Notes: generated by a model not told the origin, from the letters alone. A stretch of 64,000 nucleotides of DNA from Streptomyces sp. G-G2 (GCF_030063135.1 NZ_JASISO010000020.1:1-64000), one strand, 5' to 3'; counted from the stretch's first letter, positions 51,491 to 61,340 are shown. A program made the numbers and translations.

Positions 51491-53538
51491 CGGACCTCCT
51501 CCGCCGCGACCAGGGCGCGGACGGTACCTCCGGCGAACGGTTCGCCGTAGAGGTAGCGGCCGAGCGCGGTGAGCGGGAACACCTGCCGGTAGAGGTGGTA
51601 GTTGATGGAGAAGTCCCAGGGGAAGCCGGTGCCCGTGAAATAGGGCTCGTCCCAGGAGCCGTCCGGCCGCTGGGTCTCCACGAGGTAGGCGATCCCGCGC
51701 CGTACGGCGATGCTCTCGCGCTCACCGGCCGACAACAGGGCCATCAGCGCCCAGGCGGTCTGGGAGGCGGTGGAGGCGCCCCGTCCGGCCCAGGACGGGT
51801 CCTGGTAGGAGCGCTGGTCCTCGCCCCAGCCGCCGTCCTCGTTCTGCACGGTCTCCAGCCAGGCCACCGCACGCCGGATCGCGGGATGCGTGAGGGCCAT
51901 TCCGGCGGCGGCGAGCGCGGGGACCACCGAGCCGGTGCCGTAGACGTAGTTGGTGCCCCAGCGGCCGAACCAGGCGCCGCTGGGCTCCTGTTCGGCGAGC
52001 AGCCACTCGATGCCGCGTCGGGTGCGGGGGTCGCCCGCCTTGCCCTCCACGGCGAGCATCTCCACGACGTGGGCGGTGACATCGGCCGAGGGCGGGTCGA
52101 TGACCTCGCCGAAGTCGCAGAAGGGCAACCGGTTCGGCAGCACGCTGGTGTTGTCCGCGTCGAAGGCGCCCCAGGCCCCGTTGCGGGACTGCATGCCGAG
52201 GTTCCAGGACACCCCCCGGGCCACGGCCGCCTCCAGCCGCGCGGGGTCGGGGTGACGGATCCGGCGCAGTGCGAGGACCACCTCGGCGGTGTCGTCGATG
52301 TCGGGGTAGTTGTCGTTGTGGAACTCGAACGCCCAGCCGCCGGGGGCGAGTCCGGGCCGTTTGACGGCCCAGTCCCCGCTGCGGACGATCTCCTCGCCGA
52401 GCATCCAGTCGGCGGCCTTGACCAGGGCGGGGTGGTCGGGGCGCAGCCCCGCGTCGGCGAGGGCGATCGCGGCGAGGCAGGTGTCCCACACCGGGGACTG
52501 GCAGGCCTCGATCATGCGCGCGCCGTCCTCGCGCCAGATGGCGAACCGGTCGAGGGACTCCAGCCCGGCCCGCATCACCGGGTGGTTCAGGTCGTAGCCG
52601 AGGAGGTGGAGCGCGATGACGGAGTACACGGCGGGCGGTTGGATGCCACCCCAACAGCCGTCGCTCTCCTGGCGTTCGATGATCCAGCGGGCGGCGGCGT
52701 GCATGGCGGCCTTGCGCAGGCGGCGCGGCGCGAGCCTGCGGTAGAGGTGCAGGGCCTTGTCCATGCGCTCGAAGGCGCCGTCCCAACTGACCATTCTGGC
52801 AAGGGGTTTGGCGGGGAAGGGGCTGCGCGCGTCCGTATGGAGTTCGTCGAGGGCGAAGGGCGCCGGGCGGACCGGGCGCTGCGCGGAGACGATCGTCAGC
52901 GGCACGATGGTCTGCCGGGCCCAGCAGCCGAAGTCGTAGATGTTGAGCGGTACCCACTTGGGCAGGAAGACCAGCTCGGGCGGCAGTTCGGGCAGGTGGT
53001 CCCAGTTCCACCAGCCGAACAGGGCCAGCCAGATCCGGGTGAAGACGCGGGCCGCGGCGATCCCGCCGTGGGCCCGGATCCAGGCCGAGGCGCGGGCCAT
53101 GTGCGGCTCGTCCGGGTCGTCCGCGGCGAGCCGCAGGGCGACGTACGCCTCGATGGTGGCGGACAGGTCGGGCGGACCGCCGTGGAAGGTGCCCCAGGTG
53201 CCGTCCGGGCGCTGCTCGCCGCGGATGAACAGGCCCGCGGCGCGGGTGGTGGCCTCGTCCCGCACGCCGAGGAACTGCCGCAGCAGCAGGTCCTCGGCGT
53301 CCATGGTGACGTTGGTCTCCAGGTCGCCCTTCCACCAGCCCTCGGGGTCCTGGCGGTCCAGCAGGTTGCGGGTGGCGCGGTCGGTGGCCTCGCGGGCGGC
53401 CCGCTCGGCCCGGTCCGGCCCGGCGGCAGGGCCGGGCCGGCCCGGCGGCCCGGGGTGGGCCGGCCGGACCGCCGCTTCGGTGTCGCTGCCCGAGTCGGTG
53501 CCGCAGTCCCCGGCACCGCCGTCGGTCGTCGCTGTCAT
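51487..53538 (-). CDS. shc: Squalene-hopene cyclase
   Basis: A 683-residue membrane-associated terpene cyclase turning squalene into hopene. The acid motif DIDDTAEV (DxDD) is in the middle, and several QW-type repeats (QDPEGWWKGD, QESDGCWGG, QNEDGGWGE, QRPDGSWDE) are visible. ATG 53538 has AGGGGA upstream. It is the central enzyme of the operon. Confidence 0.97.
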   Translation of the reverse strand: MTATTDGGAGDCGTDSGSDTEAAVRPAHPGPPGRPGPAAGPDRAERAAREATDRATRNLLDRQDPEGWWKGDLETNVTMDAEDLLLRQFLGVRDEATTRAAGLFIRGEQRPDGTWGTFHGGPPDLSATIEAYVALRLAADDPDEPHMARASAWIRAHGGIAAARVFTRIWLALFGWWNWDHLPELPPELVFLPKWVPLNIYDFGCWARQTIVPLTIVSAQRPVRPAPFALDELHTDARSPFPAKPLARMVSWDGAFERMDKALHLYRRLAPRRLRKAAMHAAARWIIERQESDGCWGGIQPPAVYSVIALHLLGYDLNHPVMRAGLESLDRFAIWREDGARMIEACQSPVWDTCLAAIALADAGLRPDHPALVKAADWMLGEEIVRSGDWAVKRPGLAPGGWAFEFHNDNYPDIDDTAEVVLALRRIRHPDPARLEAAVARGVSWNLGMQSRNGAWGAFDADNTSVLPNRLPFCDFGEVIDPPSADVTAHVVEMLAVEGKAGDPRTRRGIEWLLAEQEPSGAWFGRWGTNYVYGTGSVVPALAAAGMALTHPAIRRAVAWLETVQNEDGGWGEDQRSYQDPSWAGRGASTASQTAWALMALLSAGERESIAVRRGIAYLVETQRPDGSWDEPYFTGTGFPWDFSINYHLYRQVFPLTALGRYLYGEPFAGGTVRALVAAEEVR

Positions 53539-53659
53539 GGCTTCCCCTTACGTGCAGTGTCCTCTGCTGTGCTGGGGTCTGCCGTCGGCCGGTGCGCGCT
53601 ATCAGCAGGAAGCGGCTCCGGTCGGCGACTTGCGCGTCATATCCGCGTACGGGTGGCGA

Positions 53660-54841
53660 TCACTTCTTGCGCACGACGACGAAGTCGGCGAGGGCGACGA
53701 GCTGGTCGCGCACCCGCTGGGGCATGTCCACGTCGTCGAGCGCCTTGACGGCGATCACGTGCTGGCGGCGCGCCTCGTCGGCGGTCCACTGGCGGCCGCC
53801 CGCCGCCTCGATGAGGGCGGCGCGGGCCGCGAACTCCTCCTCCGAGAAGTTCTCGAAGTCGTTGCTCTTGGCGTCGGCGGCGAGGAGTTCGGCCAGTTCC
53901 TCGGAGGCCGGGCCGCCCGCGGCGAGCGCGGCGACCACGGGCAGGGACTTCTTGCGCTGGCGCAGGTCGCTCCAGGTCTGCTTGCCGGTGGCCTCGGGGT
54001 CGCCCCAGATGCCGAGCAGGTCGTCGACGGCCTGGAAGGCGAGGCCGAGGTGGTAGCCGTACTCCTCCAGCTTGTCGGCCGTACGGTCGTCGGCGCCGCC
54101 GAGGACCGCGCCGATGGAGACCGCGCAGGCCAGCAGCGCGCCGGTCTTGTTGCCCTCCATCTCCAGGCACTCCTCGACGCTGACGCGCTCGCGGTGCTCG
54201 TAGGAGATGTCCTGGGCCTGACCGTCGATCAGTTTGCGGCTCGCGGTGGTCAGTCGGAGCGCGGCGCGGCCCGCTTCCACGGTGCCCAGTTCCAGCAGGA
54301 CCTCGTTGGCGAGGGCGAACAGGGCGTCGCCGACGAGGATCGCCAGTGCCGGGCCGTGCACCTTCCACACCGTGTCGCGGTGGCGGCGCTGCTCGTCGCC
54401 GTCCATCAGGTCGTCGTGCAGGAGCGAGAAGTTGTGCACCAGCTCGACGGCGACCGCGCCGGGGATGCCGACCTCGGCCGCGGCGCCCGCCGCTTCCGCG
54501 GAGAGCAGGGCCAGGGCGGGGCGCACGGCCTTGCCGCCGTCGCCGTCCGCCGGATTTCCCTGGGCGTCGATCCAGCCGAAGTGGTAGGCGGCGACGGTGT
54601 CCATGGGCGGTGCGAGCCGTTCGACCGCCGTCCGCAGGACGGGGGTCGACAGGGTGCGGCCCCGGTCGAGGAGCGCGACCGTGTCCGTCTTCTCCGCGCC
54701 GCCGCGGGGCGCGCCCGCGGGGCTCCCCGCGCTCTCCGCACTCGTGGCGGATTCGGCGCTTCCGACAGCCGGGTTCCCCGGGTTCACTGGCTCTCCTCTG
54801 GTTCCTGTACGTGCGGTACCGGTCGTGCTGGTGGTCGTCAT
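53660..54841 (-). CDS. Polyprenyl (farnesyl-type) diphosphate synthase
   Basis: A 393-residue trans-prenyltransferase. The first aspartate motif is HDDLMDGD, the second DDLLGIWGD. ATG 54841 overlaps the hpnE stop and has AGGAGG 4 bases upstream; GTG 54787 also has a good site (GAGGAG), and the residues between look disordered, so the true N-terminus is open. It should supply farnesyl diphosphate for squalene. Confidence 0.92.
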   Translation of the reverse strand: MTTTSTTGTARTGTRGEPVNPGNPAVGSAESATSAESAGSPAGAPRGGAEKTDTVALLDRGRTLSTPVLRTAVERLAPPMDTVAAYHFGWIDAQGNPADGDGGKAVRPALALLSAEAAGAAAEVGIPGAVAVELVHNFSLLHDDLMDGDEQRRHRDTVWKVHGPALAILVGDALFALANEVLLELGTVEAGRAALRLTTASRKLIDGQAQDISYEHRERVSVEECLEMEGNKTGALLACAVSIGAVLGGADDRTADKLEEYGYHLGLAFQAVDDLLGIWGDPEATGKQTWSDLRQRKKSLPVVAALAAGGPASEELAELLAADAKSNDFENFSEEEFAARAALIEAAGGRQWTADEARRQHVIAVKALDDVDMPQRVRDQLVALADFVVVRKK

Positions 54842-56211
54842 GCCGCCTCCTGCAGCGGGTGTTCGCGGGGGCGGCCGAGGGCGGCGAGGGCGGCGTGCGC
54901 CGCGCTCAGTCCGCTGCGCACGGCGCTCTCCATGGTGGCGGGCCAGCCGGTGGCGGTCCACGCTCCGGCCAGGTAGAGCCCGGGCGCGTCGGTGGTGGCG
55001 GCCGGCCGCAGCCTGCCGACGCCGGGCGCGGGGGCGAACGTCGCCGTCCGTTCCCGGGTGACGAAGAAGTCGCGGACCTTGGCGCCGCGGGCGGCGGGCA
55101 GCAGCCGCTCCAGTTCGGGCAGGTACTTGGCGCGCAGCACCGAGACGGGCTCGTCGATGTCGTCCTGGGCCACGGACTGGGACAGGGCGAGGTACTGGCC
55201 GCCGTCGGCGAGCCCGGAGCTGTCGGTACGGTCGAAGACCCACTGGACCGGGGAGCCGAGGGCCGCGAAGAACGGCTGCCGCAGCACCTTGCGGTCGTAG
55301 ACGACGTGGACGTTGAGGATGGGCGCGGTGCCGATGTCGAGGAGCTTGTCCGGGTCTACCAGGGCTCCGGCCGGGAGCAGGCCGTGGGCCTCGCGCTGCG
55401 GGACGGCGAGGACGACGGTGCCCGCGTCGATGCTCCGGTCCTCGGTGGCGACGCACCAGTCGCCGTCCGGGGTGCGGCTGATGTCGGTGACCCGGGTGCG
55501 CAGTTCGGTGCGTACGCCGGCCGCGTCGAGGGCCTTGCGGGCGAGGGTGTCGTGGAGTTCGCCGAGCGGGACCCGGGCCCAGCCGATGTCGGCGGCGCCG
55601 TTCTCGGAGAGCAGCCCGGTCTTGAAGACCATGGCGGCGAGCCCCAGGGAGGACTGGGCGGCGGTGGCGTTGAGGGTGGCGATGCCGACGAGGTCCCACA
55701 GCGCTTCGATGGTGCGCGGGGACTGGCCGTAACGGCCGAGCCAGGTGGCGAAGTCCACGCCGTCGAGCGCCGGGTCGGCCGGGTCGAGGCGGCGCAGCGC
55801 GAGGGCGGCGCGCCCGACGCTCGCGCGTTCGGCGAGGGAGAGGTGCGGGTAGCGCGCCAGCGAGCCGGCGAGGTGCAGGGGGACGGGCAGGGCGCTGCGG
55901 CGCAGTCGGCCGAGGCGGGGCCCGCCGGGGTGCGCGACGTCCAGGACGGGTACGTCGAGCCGGTCCTGGAGCGGGGCGAGGTCCGCGCCGTCGATGCGGT
56001 CCAGGAACCACCGGTAGGCGGTGCAGCAGCGCAGGTAGACGTGCTGGCCGTTGTCCACGTCGAGTTCGCCGCGCTTGAAGGAGAAGGCGAGCCCGCCGAG
56101 CCGGGGGCGGCCCTCCAGCAGGGTCACGCGCATCCCGGCGTCGGCGAGCTGCAGCGCGGTGCTCACCCCGGCGAGGCCGCCGCCGATCACCACGGCACGG
56201 TCCGCGTTCAT
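54838..56211 (-). CDS. hpnE: Hydroxysqualene dehydroxylase HpnE
   Basis: A 457-residue FAD-dependent enzyme of the amine oxidase/phytoene desaturase family. The N-terminal VVIGGGLAGVSTALQLADAG is the FAD motif; GLYLAGAWTATGWPATMESAVRSG is the C-terminal FAD block. It reduces hydroxysqualene to squalene, the last step before shc. GGAGG lies before ATG 56211. Confidence 0.94.
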   Translation of the reverse strand: MNADRAVVIGGGLAGVSTALQLADAGMRVTLLEGRPRLGGLAFSFKRGELDVDNGQHVYLRCCTAYRWFLDRIDGADLAPLQDRLDVPVLDVAHPGGPRLGRLRRSALPVPLHLAGSLARYPHLSLAERASVGRAALALRRLDPADPALDGVDFATWLGRYGQSPRTIEALWDLVGIATLNATAAQSSLGLAAMVFKTGLLSENGAADIGWARVPLGELHDTLARKALDAAGVRTELRTRVTDISRTPDGDWCVATEDRSIDAGTVVLAVPQREAHGLLPAGALVDPDKLLDIGTAPILNVHVVYDRKVLRQPFFAALGSPVQWVFDRTDSSGLADGGQYLALSQSVAQDDIDEPVSVLRAKYLPELERLLPAARGAKVRDFFVTRERTATFAPAPGVGRLRPAATTDAPGLYLAGAWTATGWPATMESAVRSGLSAAHAALAALGRPREHPLQEAA

Positions 56212-56308
56212 CCGTCCTCCTCCGTCGTCCCGGCAGACGTCGGATCGCCGCCCGGGGTTGCCCGCCTTCCCCACCTTCCTCGTCCTCCCCAGCTGACGCG
56301 CGTTCCCA

Positions 56309-57277
56309 TCAGGGCCGCCTCCGGGTGCTCTGGCGCGAGATGGTCCGGGCGTCGAGGCCGGAGAGGCCGCGCACGGCGACGTACGCCTTCTCGTGCGGCG
56401 GCAGCGAGACGCGGCCGCGCAGGACGGCTTCGGGCTCGCGCTCGATCCGGTCGAGGAGGCGGCGGTAGATGCCCGCCATGGCGGCGACGCAGGCGCCGCT
56501 GCGCCGGTCGAGCATGGGCAGCAGCCGGTAGCCCTCGACGAACAGGGCGCGGGCGCGCCGTACTTCGTGGTGGACCAGTCCGGGGAAGTCGGATCCGGCG
56601 GGGGCCCGGTCACTGCGGAAGCCGTCCGAGCAGCCGAACTTGGCGAGGTCCTCGGCGGGCAGGTAGGTGCGGCCGTTGTCGGCGTCCTCACGAACGTCCC
56701 TGAGGATGTTGGTGAGTTGGAGGGCGAGTCCGAGCGTGTCGGCGTACTCTCCGGCGCGGCCGGAGTCGGGCGCGCCAGGGGCGGTGCCGAACACGCCGAG
56801 CGAGAGCCGCCCGATGGCACCGGCGACGCACCGGCAGTAGGTCTTGAGGTCGTCCCAGGTCTCGTAGCTCTCGCCGCGGACGTCCATCAGGACGCCGTCG
56901 ATGAGTTCGTCGAGTCCGCCGAGCGGGATGGGGAAGCGGCGCGCGGCGTGGGCGAGGGCGACGGCGACCGGGTCGGTGTCGTCCTCGTCGACGGCGCCTT
57001 CGATGACCCGGCCGAGCAGGGCGCGGGTCTCCTCCAGCCGGGCGAGCTTGGCCTCGGGCGGGAGCGTTCCGTCCCCGATGTCGTCGACCCGCCGGGAGAA
57101 GGCGTACAGGGCGGACATCGCGTGCCGCTTGTCGGTGGGCAGCAGCCGGATGCCGTAGGCGAAGTTGCGTGCCTGGCTGCCGGTGACGGCTTCGCAGTAG
57201 CTGTAGGCGGCGAGCACCGGTGCCGACGGGGCGGACGGTGCGGACGTGTGCGTGGGGCCCTCCACGTTCGGGCTCAC
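56309..57277 (-). CDS. hpnD: Presqualene diphosphate synthase HpnD
   Basis: A 322-residue trans-isoprenyl diphosphate synthase of the squalene/phytoene synthase family. The aspartate motifs FSRRVDDIGDG and LTNILRDVREDADNGR are present. It joins two farnesyl diphosphates. GTG 57277 overlaps the hpnC stop. Confidence 0.94.
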   Translation of the reverse strand: MSPNVEGPTHTSAPSAPSAPVLAAYSYCEAVTGSQARNFAYGIRLLPTDKRHAMSALYAFSRRVDDIGDGTLPPEAKLARLEETRALLGRVIEGAVDEDDTDPVAVALAHAARRFPIPLGGLDELIDGVLMDVRGESYETWDDLKTYCRCVAGAIGRLSLGVFGTAPGAPDSGRAGEYADTLGLALQLTNILRDVREDADNGRTYLPAEDLAKFGCSDGFRSDRAPAGSDFPGLVHHEVRRARALFVEGYRLLPMLDRRSGACVAAMAGIYRRLLDRIEREPEAVLRGRVSLPPHEKAYVAVRGLSGLDARTISRQSTRRRP

Positions 57278-58203
57278 CTCTTTCTCGGCGCTGTGCGCAG
57301 GACGGCGGCCACCTCGCGGAGCAGGCCGCTCTTGGTGGGCTTGGGCGGGCCGGGCGCCACGTCGAATCCGGCGGCGGCCACGGCGTTCAGGGCGGCGCGC
57401 CCGCCTCCCACGAACCCCGCGAGCAGCATCCGGAGTCTGCCGTGCACGCTACCCACCAGGGGGGTGCCTTCATTCAGGAGGTGGCGGGCCCGTTCGGATT
57501 CGTAGGCGACCAGGGAGCGTACGGACGCGCTCGCGACCGGCGCGCGCAGGGCGTCCTCGGTGACGTGGAAGCGGCGCATGTCCTGGGCCGGGAGGTAGAT
57601 CCGGTCCCGGCCGAGGTCCTCGGTGACGTCCTGGAGGTGTTCGGCGATCTGCAGGGCGGTGCAGATCGCGTCGGAGTGGCGCACGCGTTCGGGTGTGCTG
57701 GTTCCGGTGAGGGAGAGGACGAGGCGGCCGACCGGGTTGGCGGAGAGCTCGCAGTAGGCCAGCAGGTCGCCGTACGTCTCGTAGCGGGACACCCGCTGGT
57801 CCTGCCGGTTGGCCTCGATGAGCCCCAGGAAGGGCTCGGGGGTGAGCGCGTGTTCGCGTACGACGGGCCGCAGGGCCCGGAGCAGCGGGTGGCGCGGCTC
57901 GCCCGCCGCGGAGCCGAACACGCGTCGCAGGTCGGCTTCGAGGGCGTCCAGCATGGCGGGCCGGTCCTCGGCCTGCCCGGGATCGAGGCCGAGGAGCGCG
58001 GCGTCGCGGCCGCCGGGGGCGAGGTCGCCGTCGCCGATGTCGTCCACCAGGCGGGCGAACCCGTAGACCGCCATCAGGCCGTCTCGCCAGGCGCGGGGCA
58101 GGAAGGCGGGGGCGACGGGGAAGTTCTCCGCGGCGGCCTTGCGGAGGGTGGCGCGCGCGGGGTCCGCGTCGGCCGGGTGACGGATGCCGCGCCCCGGGGT
58201 CAC
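57274..58203 (-). CDS. hpnC: Hydroxysqualene synthase HpnC
   Basis: A 309-residue squalene/phytoene synthase-family protein with FARLVDDIGDGD and AEHLQDVTEDLGRDR as aspartate motifs. It converts presqualene diphosphate to hydroxysqualene together with HpnD and HpnE. GTG 58203 is the operon's first start. Confidence 0.93.
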   Translation of the reverse strand: MTPGRGIRHPADADPARATLRKAAAENFPVAPAFLPRAWRDGLMAVYGFARLVDDIGDGDLAPGGRDAALLGLDPGQAEDRPAMLDALEADLRRVFGSAAGEPRHPLLRALRPVVREHALTPEPFLGLIEANRQDQRVSRYETYGDLLAYCELSANPVGRLVLSLTGTSTPERVRHSDAICTALQIAEHLQDVTEDLGRDRIYLPAQDMRRFHVTEDALRAPVASASVRSLVAYESERARHLLNEGTPLVGSVHGRLRMLLAGFVGGGRAALNAVAAAGFDVAPGPPKPTKSGLLREVAAVLRTAPRKR

Positions 58204-58542
58204 CGCCCGCCGCCCGGGGCGGGGACGGCGGAAACGCCTGGGGGCCGGAGAATTCCCGTAGCCATTGCCGTCACATCTCCCGTTCTACACTGCCGACCCA
58301 ATACATCCTATTTCGGACACGCCGCCGGGTTTTACCCGGGGTGCTCGAATGCGTTCACCTGCGGGGAATCCAGCCCGCGCGCCACGATTCAGGACCGGTC
58401 CAGCTTACGTTGTACAACGGCGCCGGGGCCTATTGGGTATTCGCCCCATTACGAGATGTCACAACCGGGGAAATATCACCGTCCCGAGTGCCGTGCGCGG
58501 CGCCCGTGAAGAGGAGATCCCGAACGGGTCCCGAGGCCGGCC
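58204..58542. promoter_or_regulatory. Upstream region of the hopanoid operon
   Basis: These 339 bases precede hpnC. A TAGGAT-like -10 on the minus strand near 58303-58308 is a weak promoter candidate. A perfect 12-bp palindrome, CGTTGTACAACG (58408-58419), lies about 205 bases upstream of hpnC and could be a repressor site. No gene is visible. Confidence 0.45.
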
Positions 58543-58595
58543 CGACACGCCGAAGGCCCCCGCCGCACGGGACGGCGGGGGCCTTCGGCGTGTCG
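58543..58595 (-). terminator. 23-bp perfect terminator of the polymer export cluster
   Basis: Arms 58543-58565 and 58573-58595 pair perfectly over 23 bp with a 7-base loop (CACGGGA), 52 bases past the stop of the ABC ATPase gene. It insulates the hopanoid operon. Confidence 0.9.
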
Positions 58596-58646
58596 CCGTG
58601 CGGACGGCACGACCCCGTGCCGCGTCAGGCAACGTTCGCCCCGTCG

Positions 58647-59432
58647 CTAGCGGCCGGTTTCCTTCTCGTAGGCGGACACGACCTCTTCGGTGGGTCCGTC
58701 CATGAGCAGCTCGCCGCGCTCCAGCCACAGGACGCGGTCGCAGGTGTCGCGGATCGACTTGTTGCTGTGGCTGACCAGGAAGACCGTACCGGCCTCCTTG
58801 CGCAGTTCGCGGATGCGCTCCTCGGAGCGGATCTGGAACTTCCGGTCACCGGTGGCGAGCGCCTCGTCGATCATCAGGACGTCGTGGTCCTTGGCCGCGG
58901 CGATGGAGAAACGCAGCCGGGCCGCCATACCGGAGGAGTACGTACGCATCGGGAGGGAGATGAAGTCGCCCTTTTCGTTGATGCCGGAGAAGTCGACGAT
59001 CCCCGCGTAGCGCTCCTTGATCTCCTCGCGGGACATGCCCATCGCGAGGCCGCCGAGCATCACGTTGCGCTCGCCGGTCAGATCGTTCATCAGCGCCGCG
59101 TTCACGCCGAGCAGCGAGGGCTGCCCGTCGGTGTAGACCTTGCCGGACTCGCAGGGCAGCAGTCCCGCGATGGCCCGCAGCAGGGTGGACTTGCCGGAGC
59201 CGTTGGAGCCGATCAGGCCGATGGCCTCGCCGCGGTAGGCGGTGAAGGACACCCCGCGGACGGCGTGCACCTTGCGGACCCCGGACGAGGCGTCCTTGTT
59301 CTTGCCCCGGCGCAGTATTTTGCTGAGCGCGGCGGTCGCGCTGCCCTTGCCGCCGCCGGTGTTGACGCGGTAGACGATGTGGACCTCGTCCGCGATGACG
59401 GTGGGGACCTGCCCCATGGTGGTGTCAGCCAC
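58647..59432 (-). CDS. ABC exporter ATPase (TagH/Wzt-like)
   Basis: A 261-residue ATPase of the polysaccharide/teichoic-acid exporter type. Walker A is GSNGSGKSTLL, signature TYSSGMAARL, Walker B DVLMIDEAL. There is no C-terminal carbohydrate-binding domain, so substrate selection may lie elsewhere. GTG 59432 overlaps the permease stop by 8 bases; ATG 59417 is an alternative. Confidence 0.93.
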   Translation of the reverse strand: MADTTMGQVPTVIADEVHIVYRVNTGGGKGSATAALSKILRRGKNKDASSGVRKVHAVRGVSFTAYRGEAIGLIGSNGSGKSTLLRAIAGLLPCESGKVYTDGQPSLLGVNAALMNDLTGERNVMLGGLAMGMSREEIKERYAGIVDFSGINEKGDFISLPMRTYSSGMAARLRFSIAAAKDHDVLMIDEALATGDRKFQIRSEERIRELRKEAGTVFLVSHSNKSIRDTCDRVLWLERGELLMDGPTEEVVSAYEKETGR

Positions 59433-60354
59433 GGCCGTAACGCTCCTCGGACTTCCAGAAGTACACGAAGCCCACCAGGCCCACGACGACCGCCCAGCCG
59501 AGCGCGAAGCCCCACACGTGCGGCGGCAGCTTGGCGGCGCTGTAGTTGTCGATCAGGGCGTAGCGGATGAGGTCCATGTAGATGGCCGCCGGGTTCCACT
59601 GGAGCACGTCCGAGATCCAGTGGGGCTTGCTCTTGAGGAACGTCTCGATGGAGAACATCACGCCGGAGGTGTACATCCAGGTGCGCAGGATGAACGGCAT
59701 GAGCTGCGCCAGGTCGGGGGTCTTGGAGCCCATCCGCGCGAAGATCAGCGCCAGTCCGGTGTTGAAGACGAACTGGAGCACCAGCGCCGGCACCACCAGC
59801 AGCCACGACAGCCGCGGGTAGTTCCCGAACCCGATGGTGATCACGACGACGACGATCATCGAGTACAGCAGCTGCTGGAGCTGCTGGAGCGAGAACGAGA
59901 TCGGCAGCGAGGCCCGGGGGAAGTGCAGGGCCCGGACCAGGCCGAGGTTGCCGGAGATCGCCCGGACACCGGCCATCACCGAACTCTGGGTGAAGGTGAA
60001 GACGAAGATCCCGATGACCAGGAAGGGGATGTACTCCTTCAGGGTCATGCCCTTGGAGGCGCCGAGGATCACGCCGAAGATCAGCAGGTAGACGGCCGCG
60101 TTCAGCAGTGGGGTCGCCACCTGCCAGATCTGGCCGAGCTTCGCCTGGCTGTACTGGGCCATCAGCTTGGCCTGGGAGAAGGCCATGATGAAGTGGCGAC
60201 GTCCCCAGAGCTGCCGGACGTACTCGCCGAGGCCGGGCCGGGCACCGCTCACGGACAGGCCGTACTTCTTGGCCAGTTCGGCGGCCGTCAGGCCTTCGTC
60301 GGCTGACGGCGGCCTGCTCGTGGCAAGGGCGCCGTCGTGGGTTGAGTCACTCAC
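59425..60354 (-). CDS. ABC exporter permease (TagG/Wzm-like)
   Basis: A 309-residue ABC-2 type permease with six membrane helices after a soluble N-terminus of about 50 residues. The segments YSQAKLGQIWQVATPLLNA, SVMAGVRAISGNLGLVRALHFPRA and LQWNPAAIYMDLIRYAL are typical of polysaccharide exporters. GTG 60354 is used. It pairs with the ATPase downstream to export a lipid-linked polymer. Confidence 0.93.
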   Translation of the reverse strand: MSDSTHDGALATSRPPSADEGLTAAELAKKYGLSVSGARPGLGEYVRQLWGRRHFIMAFSQAKLMAQYSQAKLGQIWQVATPLLNAAVYLLIFGVILGASKGMTLKEYIPFLVIGIFVFTFTQSSVMAGVRAISGNLGLVRALHFPRASLPISFSLQQLQQLLYSMIVVVVITIGFGNYPRLSWLLVVPALVLQFVFNTGLALIFARMGSKTPDLAQLMPFILRTWMYTSGVMFSIETFLKSKPHWISDVLQWNPAAIYMDLIRYALIDNYSAAKLPPHVWGFALGWAVVVGLVGFVYFWKSEERYGRG

Positions 60355-60455
60355 AAGTTGAAACTTTCGTCTTCAAGATGCGGCAGGGGGGCGGCGGGCC
60401 GGGGGGCACGAAACGCCAGAGATGGACCTTCATGCTCCCAGACCCGGGCTTGTCA

Positions 60456-61340
60456 TCAGATGACGGGTGGTCGGCCGAGCCGGGTCAGGCGCCATACGGT
60501 CCGCCACCTCATGGGGTGGCGGGGACCGCACGGAGTGACCCAACCCTCCTTGAACCCGCCGAACCAGGCCTTCAGCGCGCTCGCCGAGGGGCGGCGCGCC
60601 AGGGTCAGCAGCAGCCAGACGCCGACGTAGACGGGAACGAGCGGGGCGGGCAGATTGCGCCGGGCCAGCCACACCCGGTTGCGGGCCACCATCCGGTGGT
60701 AGACCGCGTGCCGGGACGGGGCGGTCTTCGGGTGCAGCAGCACCATGTCGGCGCGGTAGTCGATCATCCAGCCCGCGTCGAGCGCGCGCCAGGCCAGGTC
60801 GGTCTCCTCGTGCGCGTAGAAGAACTCCCCGGGCAGCGGTCCGACCTGCTCGAACACCGTCGTCCGCACGGCGTTGGCGCCGCCCAGGAAGGTGGTCACG
60901 CGGGAGGAGCGCAGCGGGTCCGAGGCGCGCAGCCGGGGCACGTGCCTGCGCTGGGTCTCGCCGCTCTCCGGGTCGGTGATCCGGAAGCTGACGATCCCGA
61001 GCTGCGGGTCCTCGGCGAAGGCCTGGCGGCACAGCTGCGCGGTGTCGGTGCGCTCCAGCAGCCCGTCGTCGTCGAGGAAGAGCAGCGCGTCCACGTCGCT
61101 CCCGCCGGGGCCGAAGGCCTCGATGCCGACGTTGCGGCCGCCGGGGATGCCGAGGTTCTCGGGCAGGTCGACGGTGCGGACGCCCTCGGGCAGCCCGGTG
61201 ACCTTCACGCCCTGGCCCACGACGACCACCTCTACGGGGTCGCCCTCCTGGCGGGCCACCGAGTCGATGAGCGCCTTCAGCTCGTCGGGCCGGTTGCCCA
61301 TGGTGATGATCACGGCGCCGAGCCGCATCGACGCGGTCAC
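60456..61340 (-). CDS. Family 2 glycosyltransferase (rhamnosyltransferase-like)
   Basis: A 294-residue GT-A enzyme with LGAVIITMGNRPDELKALIDSV, the NLGIPGGRNVG block, DDDG metal-binding motif (LFLDDDGLLER) and EETDLAWRALDAGWMIDY. GTG 61340 overlaps the CDP-alcohol phosphotransferase stop (GTGA); ATG 61328 is an alternative. It probably adds a sugar to the polymer carried by the adjacent ABC exporter. Confidence 0.88.
   Translation of the reverse strand: MTASMRLGAVIITMGNRPDELKALIDSVARQEGDPVEVVVVGQGVKVTGLPEGVRTVDLPENLGIPGGRNVGIEAFGPGGSDVDALLFLDDDGLLERTDTAQLCRQAFAEDPQLGIVSFRITDPESGETQRRHVPRLRASDPLRSSRVTTFLGGANAVRTTVFEQVGPLPGEFFYAHEETDLAWRALDAGWMIDYRADMVLLHPKTAPSRHAVYHRMVARNRVWLARRNLPAPLVPVYVGVWLLLTLARRPSASALKAWFGGFKEGWVTPCGPRHPMRWRTVWRLTRLGRPPVI

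Noticed and set aside
51595..53748. 717-codon plus-strand frame opposite squalene-hopene cyclase
   Set aside because: The minus strand carries shc with DxDD and QW motifs; the other frame has no domain or ribosome site.
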